Shown here: one piece after another, positions 1 to 9,394 of the stretch | Position numbering within the stretch: the stretch's first letter is position 1 | Layout: each line of letters begins with the position of its first letter | NCBI GenBank assembly: GCA_000695325.1 | Contig: AVPN01000132.1 | Location: 61,939-95,412 of the forward strand | Length of the DNA: 33,474 nucleotides | DNA from: Pleurobrachia bachei | Lineage: Eukaryota; Ctenophora; Tentaculata; Cydippida; Pleurobrachiidae | Reading direction: 5' to 3' | Notes under the pieces: model-generated | Told to the model about the DNA's origin: nothing | Seen by the model: only the letters and a program-made list of their open reading frames with translations | Database searches by the model: none | Program-made: the position numbers and the translations under genes

Positions 1-10
1 TCTCTCTCTT

Positions 11-64
<54 letters not shown>

Positions 65-115
65 ACTCTCACTCTCTTTCTCTCCCTCTTTCTTTCTCCC
101 TCTCTCTTTTTTTCA
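1..115. repeat. (TC)n-rich microsatellite
   Basis: An almost pure CT tract with occasional T and A interruptions fills the left edge of the window. It is simple sequence and I see no coding frame in it. Its left boundary lies outside the window. Confidence 0.95.
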
Positions 116-1299
116 GTTTTCGACATTCTTTTCGTTTCCCATTGAAATATTCTAAGTCCATCGCTTAGGGAGTTTGCTAATCGTAGTTGCTAAGCGGGAG
201 TCCATTTCGACAAAAATTGAAGTTTTCAACGAAACTACCTATCTTTAAACTGGAAGAACATGGCCGTCTTTTGATATTTTTGAGTCCCGCTTTTTGCATT
301 CGACGCAGAATTATCTGGTCTTTGCGCTCAAGTATGTGGCTAAGCGGTGGCCGAGAAAAAATTTCAATAGCACGGGCTAATGTACATGTAATAAACATTT
401 TGACTATGCCGCCGATATATTCAGATGGCTCGTAGCTTAGTCTTCTAATTCTACTGAAATAGTGTGCAAATAACTTATGGGCTGTTAGACCAATGCTCGG
501 GGGGGGGGTTCAATGCTCTGACAGCACGTCTGGGGCAACAACAAATCCCTCCTAGATTTAAGGCTAGCATGGTTCTAGATATCGTAGAGCCCTAAATTTG
601 ACAAATGGGACAAACAAATAACTATATCATGTGGGAGTCTCCTCTTTCTATTTTGTTTTTCTCGATCACAAGAAATAGTACATACTACTTTAAGACGATT
701 TATCTGACGATTGGTAAAACCTGGGATGTCAATCTTGCAACCAAAATGTTCGCCTGACAATTCTCTACAACACTGTTTTTGGTTTGAATAATTTGGCCTA
801 TTTTTTGATGAGTTATGATCAATTTAATGGAGCCCGGTCATGACCCAAAATCACAGGTGATGCAAAGACAGTGGGACACCCTCTACATGACGCTCACAGC
901 TTGTTGATACACATTGTCGCTATCTTTTAGTATCCATCTCTCACTCGCCCTCAGTTTCACATCTTTCCGATGCTTGTTTGCGACGTACTCAACACATGCT
1001 ATGTGTATATCGAAATAATAGCTGATATTATATGTGCTTTTTATGTTATGGTGTTTCTTGGAGTCCTAAAAGTAACTTTACTCTAGATTTTAAGGGGAAG
1101 ATGTAGTTGGTGGTGATCTTAATACATATTAATATGGGTAACGATCTCTCGATTTCAATCTCTAATCCAGGCAGACGAAAGGTACATATATCCCTTGAAA
1201 AATGTTATTATTTTTTCAGGATCAAATAAATGTCGGCTTGAAATTGGTCAAAACATCATGCCATTGATTATGACTTGTATAGGGAGTGTCAGTGTGTGA
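116..1299. other. Non-coding stretch, no gene resolved
   Basis: No reading frame here has splice borders, codon-like composition or a recognisable domain. A run of ten G lies near 500. A short ATG frame at 1135-1182 (17 bases of it read as a pyrimidine-rich stretch) ends at an AAAG|gtacat donor-like site in phase 0 and could be the first exon of the zinc-ribbon gene that follows, but the acceptor that would match it, near 1305, lacks a polypyrimidine tract. The true 5' end of that gene is therefore open. Confidence 0.5.
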
Positions 1300-1300
1300 G

Positions 1301-4300
1301 TAAAGGACGTCCGACGTGGTGGGGATTCCTTTCTATTTTGTAACGACTGTGCAGAGTGGGTAGCAGGACGATATGTAACAGACAAGGTATACCCGTGTTT
1401 CAATGCCCCAACATGTCGGGCATTTCTCAGTCCTGTAACGTACCCTCCAACGCGGCAGTTTTACCATTGTATGTGTGGTAACCTTGATGTTAGGTGAGTT
1501 TCAGGAAATACTGGTGTCTGATTGGCTGATAACCAGTCACGTGATCTAAATAACGAGTTCTGATTGGTTGTTTATTTCAATCTTTATTTTCGTTCAATTT
1601 GAACTTCAAACACTCATAAAAGCTAGGATCTATCAATTGCAATTTTAACCTCTCTCCCTACCCTTATCTCCCTCTTAACCCCTCACCACCCTAGGGAGAA
1701 TTACACCGGTCACCACAACCCTACATGCTCCACACCCCTCAATCATTTTGGCTGGATAGAACCACCCCAACAATTCTTCTACCTGTGCTCCTCGTGTGGT
1801 AAGTTTTGGCCACATTGATACCTGAGTGAGGTCGACGTTGCGCGCGACTGAGATCGATCGTCACATACATGCGAAGTGAAAATAGGTTGCAAATTGCAAT
1901 GGATCCAATGGTGATTTCTGCAGTTGTTTTGATTCTTTGAGTTGATCAAAGTGTCAGGACAATGCTCTGATATATAGTTCTCCGCACGCAAAACAGAAAT
2001 GAGCTAATGCTTTGGCAGGACACCCGTGGATTCCTGTGGGGTATAACACTAATTCAATTATTCATGGGTGACTGTTTTTTATTTAAAGAACGTTAATAAT
2101 ACCTGATACCTAACCCAGGAACGTTTTGGGATAAAGTTTGCTATGGCAACGAAACAGAATCGTGTTTGGAGTGTGGATTTGAAGTTGTGCCACGGAGTGA
2201 GCCTCCGCCAACATGGTACAATAATTAGACATTGAACCGACCCAATCAGGAAATACTGGTCCCTGATTGGCTGATAACCAGTCATAACCAGTCACGTGAC
2301 CTAAATAACGAGCTCTGATTGGTTGTTTACTTGTCTCTCCTGTTCAGGTATTTGTGGTGTATGTGTGGGGAGAAGACATCTACAAAAAGCTACAAACTGG
2401 TCACCATCGATTGTCCGGGTGAGTGAACACTCTAGAACGCTGTAGAACTACTGAACTAGCTGTAAATGGCGGTGAAATAGATAGAATATGCTGGTATTAT
2501 ATCCCAAACTGGTTAGTTTTTTGTTTTAATTTCTATCTTAATTCTGTTTTTTCTTTCTCTCCCGTCTTTCCTTTTTTCTTTGCTGTCTTTCCTTTTTTCT
2601 CTGCTGTCTTTCTTTCTTTCTTTGCTGTCTTTCTTTTTTCTTTTGCTGTCTTTCTTTCTTTCTTTGCTGTCTTTCTTTTTTCTTTTGCTGTCTTTCTTTC
2701 TTTCTTTGCTGTCTTTCTTTTTTCTTTTGCTGTCTTTCTTTCTTTCTTTGCTGTCTTTCTTTTTTCTTTTGCTGTCTTTCTTTCTTTCTTTGCTGTCTTT
2801 CTTTTTTCTTTTGCTGTCTTTCTTTCTTTCTTTGCTGTCTTTCTTTTTTCTTTTGCTGTCTTTCTTTCTTTCTTTGCTGTCTTTCTTTCTCTGACATTTT
2901 CTGTTTTTTATCACCTTTCAGCTTTTTATTCTTTTTTCCCTTTCCACCTTTCTTTCTCTGCTTTTTACCACCTTTCTTTCTCTGCTTTTTTCCACCTTTC
3001 TTTCTTTTCTTCTTTTGCTTCCCATCTTCATTCTCATCTTGGTCAATAAATGTTGGTGGGTTGCACTTTTTGCTGAAAGAGAGAACACCCAAAGTTATTA
3101 GCTAATTAGTAATATGTAGCTAGAAAGTTGATAATGATTGTCAGTTTTCACCTGGGTTGGTGATTCACCGATTCTATGAACTAATTGGGCTTACTTTAGG
3201 GATTATAAAAAAAGATTTCATTATCTGCAGTTACCTGGTACATTGGAAAGTAGGAATGAATAATCGCCAGCTGATCCTGCAATTATTGTTAATTTCTCGA
3301 TCCATCAGCATGTGGCCTTTATAGCCCCAATTCTCTCCCCATGAATTACGAATCTAGAACAACAAGAGTTGGGTTACTGCTATTTTTAGGGAAGACCCTC
3401 TTTTAGGGAAGACCGTCTTTTTTCATTGGGTTGCTATAAGTATACAAAACATGAATTCCCCATCCTAAATCATTTTAACAATAACGGGGAAGACCGGGTC
3501 TTTCGAATACCAGGAACCGACCGAGTCAGGAAAAACTGGTCCCTTACCTGATGGGCTGATAACCAGTCACGTGACCTAAATAACGAGTTCTGATTGGTTG
3601 TTTACAGTTACTTGTTTCGGTCGGTACCTGCAATATAAATATACCCAATATCAAATACCCAACTTACCCTCCAATAAGGATGTCCCTCCTTCTTTCCATA
3701 TCCAACGACAGTAATTGCATGAAGACCTCCTTTGCCCGAATCACACCCTGCCACATCCTTAAACATTCCCCTACTATAAGCAAAGAACGATTTAGGACAC
3801 TTAACCACAACGGAAACAACTCCCTTTGCCACGAGCTGAAGAAGTACTGTATCGTCTCCATAAATTTGTCTGTGTCCGGTCAGTTTTGCTTTCGTTAGGG
3901 AATTCTCGGTGTTGTCATAGTTACAGGATCTGTCCTTAGCTACATAAGGAGCTTGGTTCTCTGAGGCAAGTCGCCCGGAATTCTCCACGTAGTCAAACGC
4001 GCGATTCATCCACCCACCCCCGCAACCGTTTCTTGATGATTCTGTTTTCTTCCTTTTTCGATATTTTTCGTAGCCACATGATTGGCTGATAACCAGTCAC
4101 GTGACCTAAATAACGAGCTCTGATTGGTTGTTTACTTGTCTCTCCTGTTCAGGTATTTGTGGTGTATGTGTGGGGAGAAGACATCTACAAAAAGCTACAA
4201 ACTGGTCACCATCGATTGTCCGGGTGAGTGAACACTCTAGAACGCTGTAGAACTACTGAACTAGCTGTAAATGGCGGTGAAATAGATAGAATATGCTGGT

Positions 4301-7300
4301 ATTATATCCCAAACTGGTTAGTTTTTTGTTTTAATTTCTATCTTAATTCTGTTTTTTCTTTCTCTCCCGTCTTTCCTTTTTTCTTTGCTGTCTTTCTTTT
4401 TTCCTTTGCTGTCTTTCCTTTTTTCTCTGCTGTCTTTCTTTCTTTCTTTGCTGTCTTTCTTTTTTCTTTTGCTGTCTTTCTTTCTCTGACATTTTCTGTT
4501 TTTTATCACCTTTCAGCTTTTTATTCTTTTTTCCCTTTCCACCTTTCTTTCTCTGCTTTTTACCACCCTTCTTTCTTTTCTTTTTCCCCTTCCCATCTTC
4601 ATTCCCATCTTGGTCGGTAAATGTTGGCGGGTTGCACTTTTTGCTGAAAGAGAGAACACCCAAAGTTATTAGCTAATTAGTAATATGTAGCTAGAAAGTT
4701 GATAATGATTGTCAGTTTTCACCTGGGTTGGTGATTCACCGATTCTATGAACTTACTTTAGGGATTATAAAAAAAGATTTCATTATCTGCAGTTACCTGG
4801 TACATTGGAAGGTAGGAATGAATAATCGCCAGCTGATCCTGCAATTATTGTTAATTTCTCGATCCATCAGCATGTGGCCTTTATAGCCCCAATTCTCTCC
4901 CCATGAATTACGAATCTAGAACAACAAGAGTTGGGTTACTGCTATTTTTAGGGAAGACCCTCTTTTAGGGAAGACCGTCTTTTTTCATTGGGTTGCTATA
5001 CAAAACATGAATTCCCCAATCATTTTGACAATAACGGGGAAGACCGGGTCTTTCGAATACCAGGAACCGACCGAATCAGGAAAAACTGGTCCCTTACCTG
5101 ATTGGCTGATAACCAGTCACGTGACCTAAATAACGAGTTCTGATTGGTTATTTACTGTTACTTGTTTCGGTCGGTACCTGCAATATAAATATACCCAATA
5201 TCAAATACCCAACTTACCCTCCAATAAGGATGTCCCTCCTTCTTTCCATATCCAACGACAGTAATTGCATGAAGACCTCCTTTGCCCGAATCACACCCTG
5301 CCACATCCTTAAACATTCCCCTACTATAAGCAAAGAACGATTTAGGACACTTAACCACAACGGAAACAACTCCCTTTGCCACGAGCTGAAGAAGTACTGT
5401 ATCGTCTCCATAAATTTGTCTGTGTCCGGTCAGTTTTGCTTTCGTTAGGGAATTCTCGGTGTTGTCATAGTTACAGGATCTGTCCTTAGCAACATAAGGA
5501 GCTTGGTTCTCTGAGGCAAGTCGCCCGGAATTCTCCACGTAGTCAAACGCGCGATTCATCCACCCACCCCCGCAACCGTTTCTTGATGATTCTGTTTTCT
5601 TCCTTTTTCGATATTTTTCGTAGCCACAGTCAAGGATTTCCTGTTCGGAAAATGAGATAAGATCTCCAGTTGTTAGGTAATACCCGCCTTCAAAGGCTGA
5701 TAAAGCCGAGAATATCCAGCACGAACCACAATCTCCCTGATGTTTTACCGGAACTTGAGCACCTCGGGTCATCCAGTTAACGTAAGAGGGCAGGGAGGCA
5801 GCATTGTTGGTAAGAATGGTGGTAGATGCTTCCTCTGCTTCTAAATCCCAAGGTGAGGAAGTGGATGTGTTAATGCCGAGATGAAGAGCCCGTTCAGCTT
5901 CAGTCATGATCGAGAATTCGTTGATTTCTGCTGTAAATGGAAGGGTGAAATCAGAGTTAATCTCATCCACGGTTTGCTTGTAATCTTTGAAGGCCAAGAA
6001 ATGCTCCTTCAAGGCCTTCGGGTTTGTGGTCCGTAGTGTCATCCCATCATCTTTTGAGAACCGTCTTACTGCTGCGAGGTACTCATCAACAAGGGATGGG
6101 GAAGAGATTGCAATGAGCAGAGGTAGAAGGAACCAAGTCCTCATCCTAAGTCAAGCGAGTTTGAGTTTGAAGTCAAGCGAATAAAGAATGAATCTTACAG
6201 TATTGCACGTGCAGTTCTTTTTGTGCAGTTTTGAATGGTTTTGTTGGCATAGTGACAGGTGGGAGTTTTCTGGCCCTTGGCTCCGTATATATTAATCGTT
6301 GATCAGTTGGCGATGGGATCGGTTTTCAAAAACTCTTTGGTATTTTAGTTTACCCTGTCACAGGAATTACAATTTCTAACAAGTCACCCATACCATATTG
6401 ATGCACCCCTTCAATCAGTCAGTGACACTGACCATTCTTCTTTGTCAAAAGATAACAGTGGTCACTGGTCAGAAAGATGCCTAACCCAACCGATCTAATC
6501 CCCTGGTGACATAGACACTTGCGGTGGGTCGCGCCAGGTGTGATCTATGTCACCGATCTAACCTTGGTAATAGGGCATTGCAAAAGTCTTAGCGTGCCCG
6601 CAATGTAGGGGGAACTGCGTTACCAAGATCTAACCCCCTCTGATTGTCTAGGTAAGCAGTGCAGAGAGAAGATAACAGGGAGAACGGATGTCCCCGAACC
6701 AATGTACTACAAATGTAAAGCGTGCCCTGTTTATACCAAAGGAACAGGGTATCTTGATATCCCGCAGCCATGTACCGGGTGTCCCGCTAAAATATGGCCA
6801 CAAAAAGGTAGAATTTAGACCCATTTCGGGGACAATTTTAAAAAAGGTGGAAATTAGCCCGGAGAGAGGGTCGAACAAGGCAACCTCTCTCCTCACCAAT
6901 CATATTCTCGTGTTTCACTTTCAGTCTCACTATTTAGGTGTTTTGATTCTCCACATTATAACTAATTGTATTTTGTACCTCTTTCCAACAGCCCCAGAGA
7001 CCCAGCACTATCTCTGTCCTAAGTGTTGGATGTACTTCTCCTTAAAGTCAGACCCCCTGGAGAAACTACGGTGTAGAAGACAGGACTGTAAAACACTCAT
7101 AACACCAGTCATAGGTAGTGTACATTGCATGAACCGACCAAATCAGGAAATAATCGTTCCTGATTGGCTGATAACCACATTAACCAGTCATAGGTGTTTA
7201 TTGATTCCAATACTTAATTACTTTTCTAATTCTACCCATTTATGGATCATTAGACACCTCCTTTTCCCTTCTGCTTAAATAGACGTGACTATTCTAAATC

Positions 7301-7900
7301 TCCCTCCCACTCCCAGACCGGCCAGAGAACATCTACCTCCGGAGGGGTAAATATGTTTCACCGATACCTGAGAATGACAACGAACGAAAGGTGCCCTGCT
7401 ACTTTTTGTGTGGCTGTGGTGCCCTCGCTGGGGACTACTGGTGGGAGCAAAGTTGGAACCCTACTGTAACACAGTTTTGTGAGAGGTGGGTTTTGAGACA
7501 TTGTTTCGATCTTGTTTTGAAAACAATGTTTTTTCTCTATTTTGTGAGATCAGAGGTGAGTGTTGAAACATTGTTTTAATCTTGTTTTGAAAACGTGCGA
7601 ACATGTTGGGCGTGACGTGCCCAAAGCCTCTTATCTAAACCACTCAACCTCCAAATCTATAAACCACTCAACCTCTAATTAAGCCTAGACCTTTAAACCT
7701 CTTTCAGGTGCCAGTTTGACGTCTACCCCTTCCTCCACCCCCTACCCAACAGACAACACACGGGGTATTTCCAATGCAAATGTGGCGTAAAATGGCGTAG
7801 TGACAGGGCCTACCCGGGTGTGGCTCAATCGTGTAAGCAGTGTTATGAGAGTGTTAAGCCACTGCTGGTAGAGCCGAAGAGCAAGGGAGTGGTGGTGTGA
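1301..7900 (+). CDS. Tandem zinc-ribbon protein, 3CxxC/Shiftless-like (multi-exon gene)
   Basis: Exons read by splice consensus and phase: 1301 (or 1306)-1493, 1695-1798, 2119-2215, 2348-2418 (or its duplicate 4153-4223), 6652-6807, 6992-7114, 7317-7485 and 7708-7900, ending in TGA. Every junction phase matches (2,1,2,1,1,1,2), which supports one continuous frame of about 366 residues. The protein is a string of roughly eight zinc ribbons. Visible knuckles include FLFCNDC with CFNAPTC, YLCSSC with CLEC, LWCMC with CPGKQC, YKCKAC with CTGC, YLCPKC with CRRQDC, FLCGC with CERC, and FQCKC with CKQC. Most ribbons follow a short P-rich linker and an aromatic residue. The last two, with a Trp after the first knuckle, resemble the 3CxxC zinc finger of RTP/ZAR1 and the host antiviral factor Shiftless; that link is from memory of the families. 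Nucleic-acid binding is inferred. The start codon is not located. A protease gene lies antisense inside the intron 4224-6651. An AATAAA at 8078 could serve as poly(A) signal. Confidence 0.85.
1500..1576. mobile_element. hAT-like MITE, fragment
   Basis: The interior of the family (TCAGGAAATACTGG... GATTGGCTGATAACCAGTC ... GATTGGTTGTTTA) is present, but the terminal repeats are missing. It lies in the first intron of the zinc-ribbon gene. Confidence 0.8.
2234..2333. mobile_element. hAT-like MITE, one end degraded
   Basis: The left terminus GAACCGACC and the full interior are present. An internal CATAACCAGT duplication distinguishes it. It sits in the 2216-2347 intron, and the 4079 copy of the tandem duplication begins within it. 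Confidence 0.85.
2348..2418 (+). CDS. Zinc-ribbon gene: 71-nt exon, first copy
   Basis: The exon lies between a pyrimidine-rich acceptor (ctcctgttcag) and a gtgagt donor. It enters in phase 2 and leaves in phase 1 and encodes the first knuckle (WCMCG) and the first Cys of the second (TIDCPG), completed by KQC at the start of the exon at 6652. An identical 71-nt copy lies at 4153-4223. Because 71 is not a multiple of 3, only one copy can be used in a given transcript without shifting the frame. Confidence 0.85.
2600..2890 (-). repeat. 42-bp coding minisatellite in the duplicated protease tail
   Basis: On the + strand the unit is two 21-mers that both start TGCTGTCTTTC and differ in their CT-rich second half. 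About seven 42-bp units are nearly identical. On the - strand each 21-mer encodes one heptad of Lys, Glu, Arg and Gln, in frame with the tail exon. The + strand reading (Phe-rich) is a shadow. Confidence 0.9.
3511..3630. mobile_element. hAT-like MITE, full length
   Basis: The element is bounded by CAGGAACCGACCG and CGGTCGGTACCTG inverted ends. It is about 120 bp and lies in the duplicated protease intron. Confidence 0.85.
4153..4223 (+). CDS. Zinc-ribbon gene: duplicated 71-nt exon, second copy
   Basis: The copy is base-for-base the same as 2348-2418, including acceptor and gtgagt donor, and was carried by the local tandem duplication. It joins in phase to the 6652 exon just as the first copy does. 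It may be a mutually exclusive alternative or simply redundant. Confidence 0.8.
4343..6144 (-). CDS. Cathepsin L-like cysteine protease with basic repeat tail
   Basis: Three exons in phase: 6144-5218, 4915-4797 and 4643-4343 (stop), about 448 residues. The first exon gives a signal peptide ([17 protein letters not shown]), an I29-type inhibitory propeptide and the front of a peptidase C1A domain with the catalytic Cys in [18 protein letters not shown], the [12 protein letters not shown] segment and the catalytic His in HAITVVGYG. The frame is open for 19 codons past PYWR, but a gtaagt donor there joins in phase 0 to [13 protein letters not shown], which supplies the catalytic Asn. The third exon is unusual: about 100 residues, almost all Lys, Arg, Glu and Gln, ending in heptads K-E-R-Q-Q-(R/K)-K. 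Family members normally stop some 40 residues after NSWG. The enzyme is probably lysosomal or secreted; the tail's role is unknown and might bind anionic polymers. The gene lies antisense within an intron of the zinc-ribbon gene. Confidence 0.93.
5061..5180. mobile_element. hAT-like MITE, full length (duplicate of 3511-3630)
   Basis: This is the same insertion carried by the tandem duplication, with CAGGAACCGACCG and CGGTCGGTACCTG ends. It lies in the intron between the first two protease exons. Confidence 0.85.
6145..6651. promoter_or_regulatory. Upstream region of the cathepsin gene, hairpin
   Basis: No coding frame is seen. A TATATA at 6286-6291, about 145 bases before the protease ATG on the - strand, could be a TATA box. 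An imperfect hairpin with arms GGTGACATAG and CTATGTCACC lies at 6504-6555. The acceptor of the zinc-ribbon exon closes the stretch at 6651. Confidence 0.35.
7131..7195. mobile_element. hAT-like MITE, fragment
   Basis: The left end GAACCGACC and part of the interior are present in the intron between the zinc-ribbon exons at 6992 and 7317. Confidence 0.7.
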
Positions 7901-8346
7901 GAGACTATTGGAAATACCTAATGATATGATTGAGAAATGAAAAGACTGAATTGTGATGTACTCGCGAGAGAAGGGATGGAGTGCAGGACTTGAAGTTAAT
8001 TGTGCCCATGACTAAGTTAAAGTCTACCAGATAGAGCTAGGCCTAGAGCATTGGCCTGACAGGTTACAGTTGACTACAATAAATAATTTACCGATGGAGT
8101 TATTATATTTCTTGTTGATTGAACTGTGTATTACTCACAATCTTTTTAATTAACCCAGAAATTATTGACCTTTTACTATTGACCCGTTGCTATGAGAACT
8201 ATCAATCCTTTTCTCTACCTCAAACTCTCAAAGTGTGTTGTCCCAATTCTCTCTGAATTTAGACTCTAAATTCTTTGACATATTCCTTGTCTGTCAGCTC
8301 TCACACCGGGCCGAAGGCCCGGTGTGAGCTTACGCGAGGCGCTTAC
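7901..8346. other. 3' flank of zinc-ribbon gene with perfect hairpin
   Basis: The stretch holds the probable 3' untranslated region of the zinc-ribbon gene, with AATAAA at 8078-8083. A perfect inverted repeat has 13-bp arms at 8300-8312 and 8316-8328 (CTCACACCGGGCC, loop GAA). I see no gene. Confidence 0.5.
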
Positions 8347-9073
8347 TCTTAGTGCCGATGAGACAGACTGCGTAGCATGGCAATAAATTCTGGGAGAAAT
8401 TGAAGAGGGTACATACTGAACACAACCGGTTGCAACCCTCGATTGAGTTCTAACCCCTTAGGGCATATATAAGATCCTCCGTGAGTGAGAGTTTAGGTAA
8501 CTGTTCCCCACATTTATGTAACCTTCGAAATTTTGTCGAGTAACCACAACACCAGAAATTATTCGTTCTCATAGCAACTGAGAGTTAATTCAACGACTAC
8601 ATAATTTAGGTGTTTGAACAAGGCTCATTATGTTACACATTCATTATGTTACACACATTCTTTGTACACTTTTTATAACACACTGCTGAAAATAAATAAC
8701 CTTTTAAAAACTCTCCACTCCGTCTTTCTAACAAGCTGGATCAAATAATAATCGACAGCTCAACACAACTTCTACTCGATGTGGTCCTTGCATCTTGTTG
8801 AAAGGTGATCGAAGAAGAAACGTAACTGATCCACATTCTGAAAAAGGAGAAGGGTGTCAGTAAAATCCAGCTTGCCAGCACAGAACGAATCTGATTTTCC
8901 CACGCTACCAGACCGCCTGTTACACTAAATGCTGAAATTGTAAACTTTTGACTGTGCGCAATCCTCGCGCGCCCCGCACAAAAATGTCCAATGTTTGTGA
9001 CACAACAGTGCCCGAATCTGGCCGAAGGGGCAGTTGTTACTGTTAGCAACGGACAGGGCGTTATTTTAGTAAT
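8347..9073. repeat. 727-bp direct duplication, left copy
   Basis: This segment is repeated at 9395-10121 with a constant offset of 1048 and about one base difference (gtacata versus gtacgta). It contains a copy of the possible last exon of the NDK-like gene at 8837-8772 on the - strand. Confidence 0.95.
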
Positions 9074-9131
9074 GCAAGAAATTAAGAAATTTCTAGATTT
9101 TCGCTAGCCCTGGAGATAATATAATCAAAAT

Positions 9132-9393
9132 TTTTAACCAAGGGACAGGCTAAAAGGCCGTGTACTAAGATATCCTTCGCGCCTTACATACTCTCAATCG
9201 AAATCAAGTTCCAGGCAATCTTAAAATTTGAACCTGAAAGCATTGGAAAGATGAAATTTTTCTCTATCCAACGCAACCAAGATCAAGTCTTTATCTTATC
9301 AGGAACGGGAGATATGAGCGAAAACATTTAGCACGCGCAAATCGAATTTCGTAAATATGCGCGCACGCGCGGCCCCCTGTCCCTTGGTTAAAA
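9132..9393. mobile_element. 262-bp inverted-repeat element between the direct copies
   Basis: The ends are perfect 18-bp inverted repeats: TTTTAACCAAGGGACAGG at 9132-9149 and its complement at 9376-9393. No coding capacity is visible, so it is a MITE-like element of unknown superfamily. Confidence 0.8.
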
Positions 9394-9394
9394 G

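Larger units (their letters stand above)
2538..4078 (-). pseudogene. Duplicated 3' half of the cathepsin gene with expanded tail
   Basis: The segment repeats the protease's first exon from the junction at 4078 to 3668, the NSWG exon (3353-3235) and the tail exon (3072-2538). It lacks the signal peptide, propeptide and catalytic Cys, so on its own it cannot make an active enzyme. All splice sites and frames are intact, and the donor at 5217 could also join in phase to the acceptor at 3354, giving the same protease with a longer tail. The tail here has about seven copies of a 14-residue (42-bp) repeat against about one in the other copy. The differences seen in the catalytic part are synonymous. 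It may be a remnant or an alternative 3' end. Confidence 0.75.
2262..5628. repeat. 1.6-1.8 kb tandem duplication (copies 2262-4078 and 4079-5628)
   Basis: Both copies contain, in order, the internal part of a hAT-like element, the 71-nt zinc-ribbon exon, the basic-tail exon of the protease on the other strand, its NSWG exon, and the 3' half of its first exon. The junction at 4078/4079 fuses the middle of the protease exon directly to the interior of the element (TGATTGGCTGATAACC). The copies differ by few substitutions plus a large change in the number of 42-bp coding repeats, which explains the unequal lengths. Confidence 0.92.

Noticed and set aside
2423-3049. A 208-residue Phe/Leu/Ser-rich frame on the + strand that looks like a membrane protein
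   Set aside because: It is the complement of the basic tail exon of the protease. The - strand frame connects in phase to catalytic exons; the + strand frame has no splice context beyond crossing the 71-nt exon's intron.
2538-3072. KFERQ-like chaperone-mediated autophagy signals in the K-E-R-Q-Q tail
   Set aside because: The heptads lack the bulky hydrophobic residue that the motif requires.
6688-7278. A continuous 196-codon frame on the + strand
   Set aside because: It runs through an intron with good gtaga and ccaacag borders and is not in the frame of the first zinc-ribbon exon it overlaps. The spliced model keeps the Cys knuckles in order.
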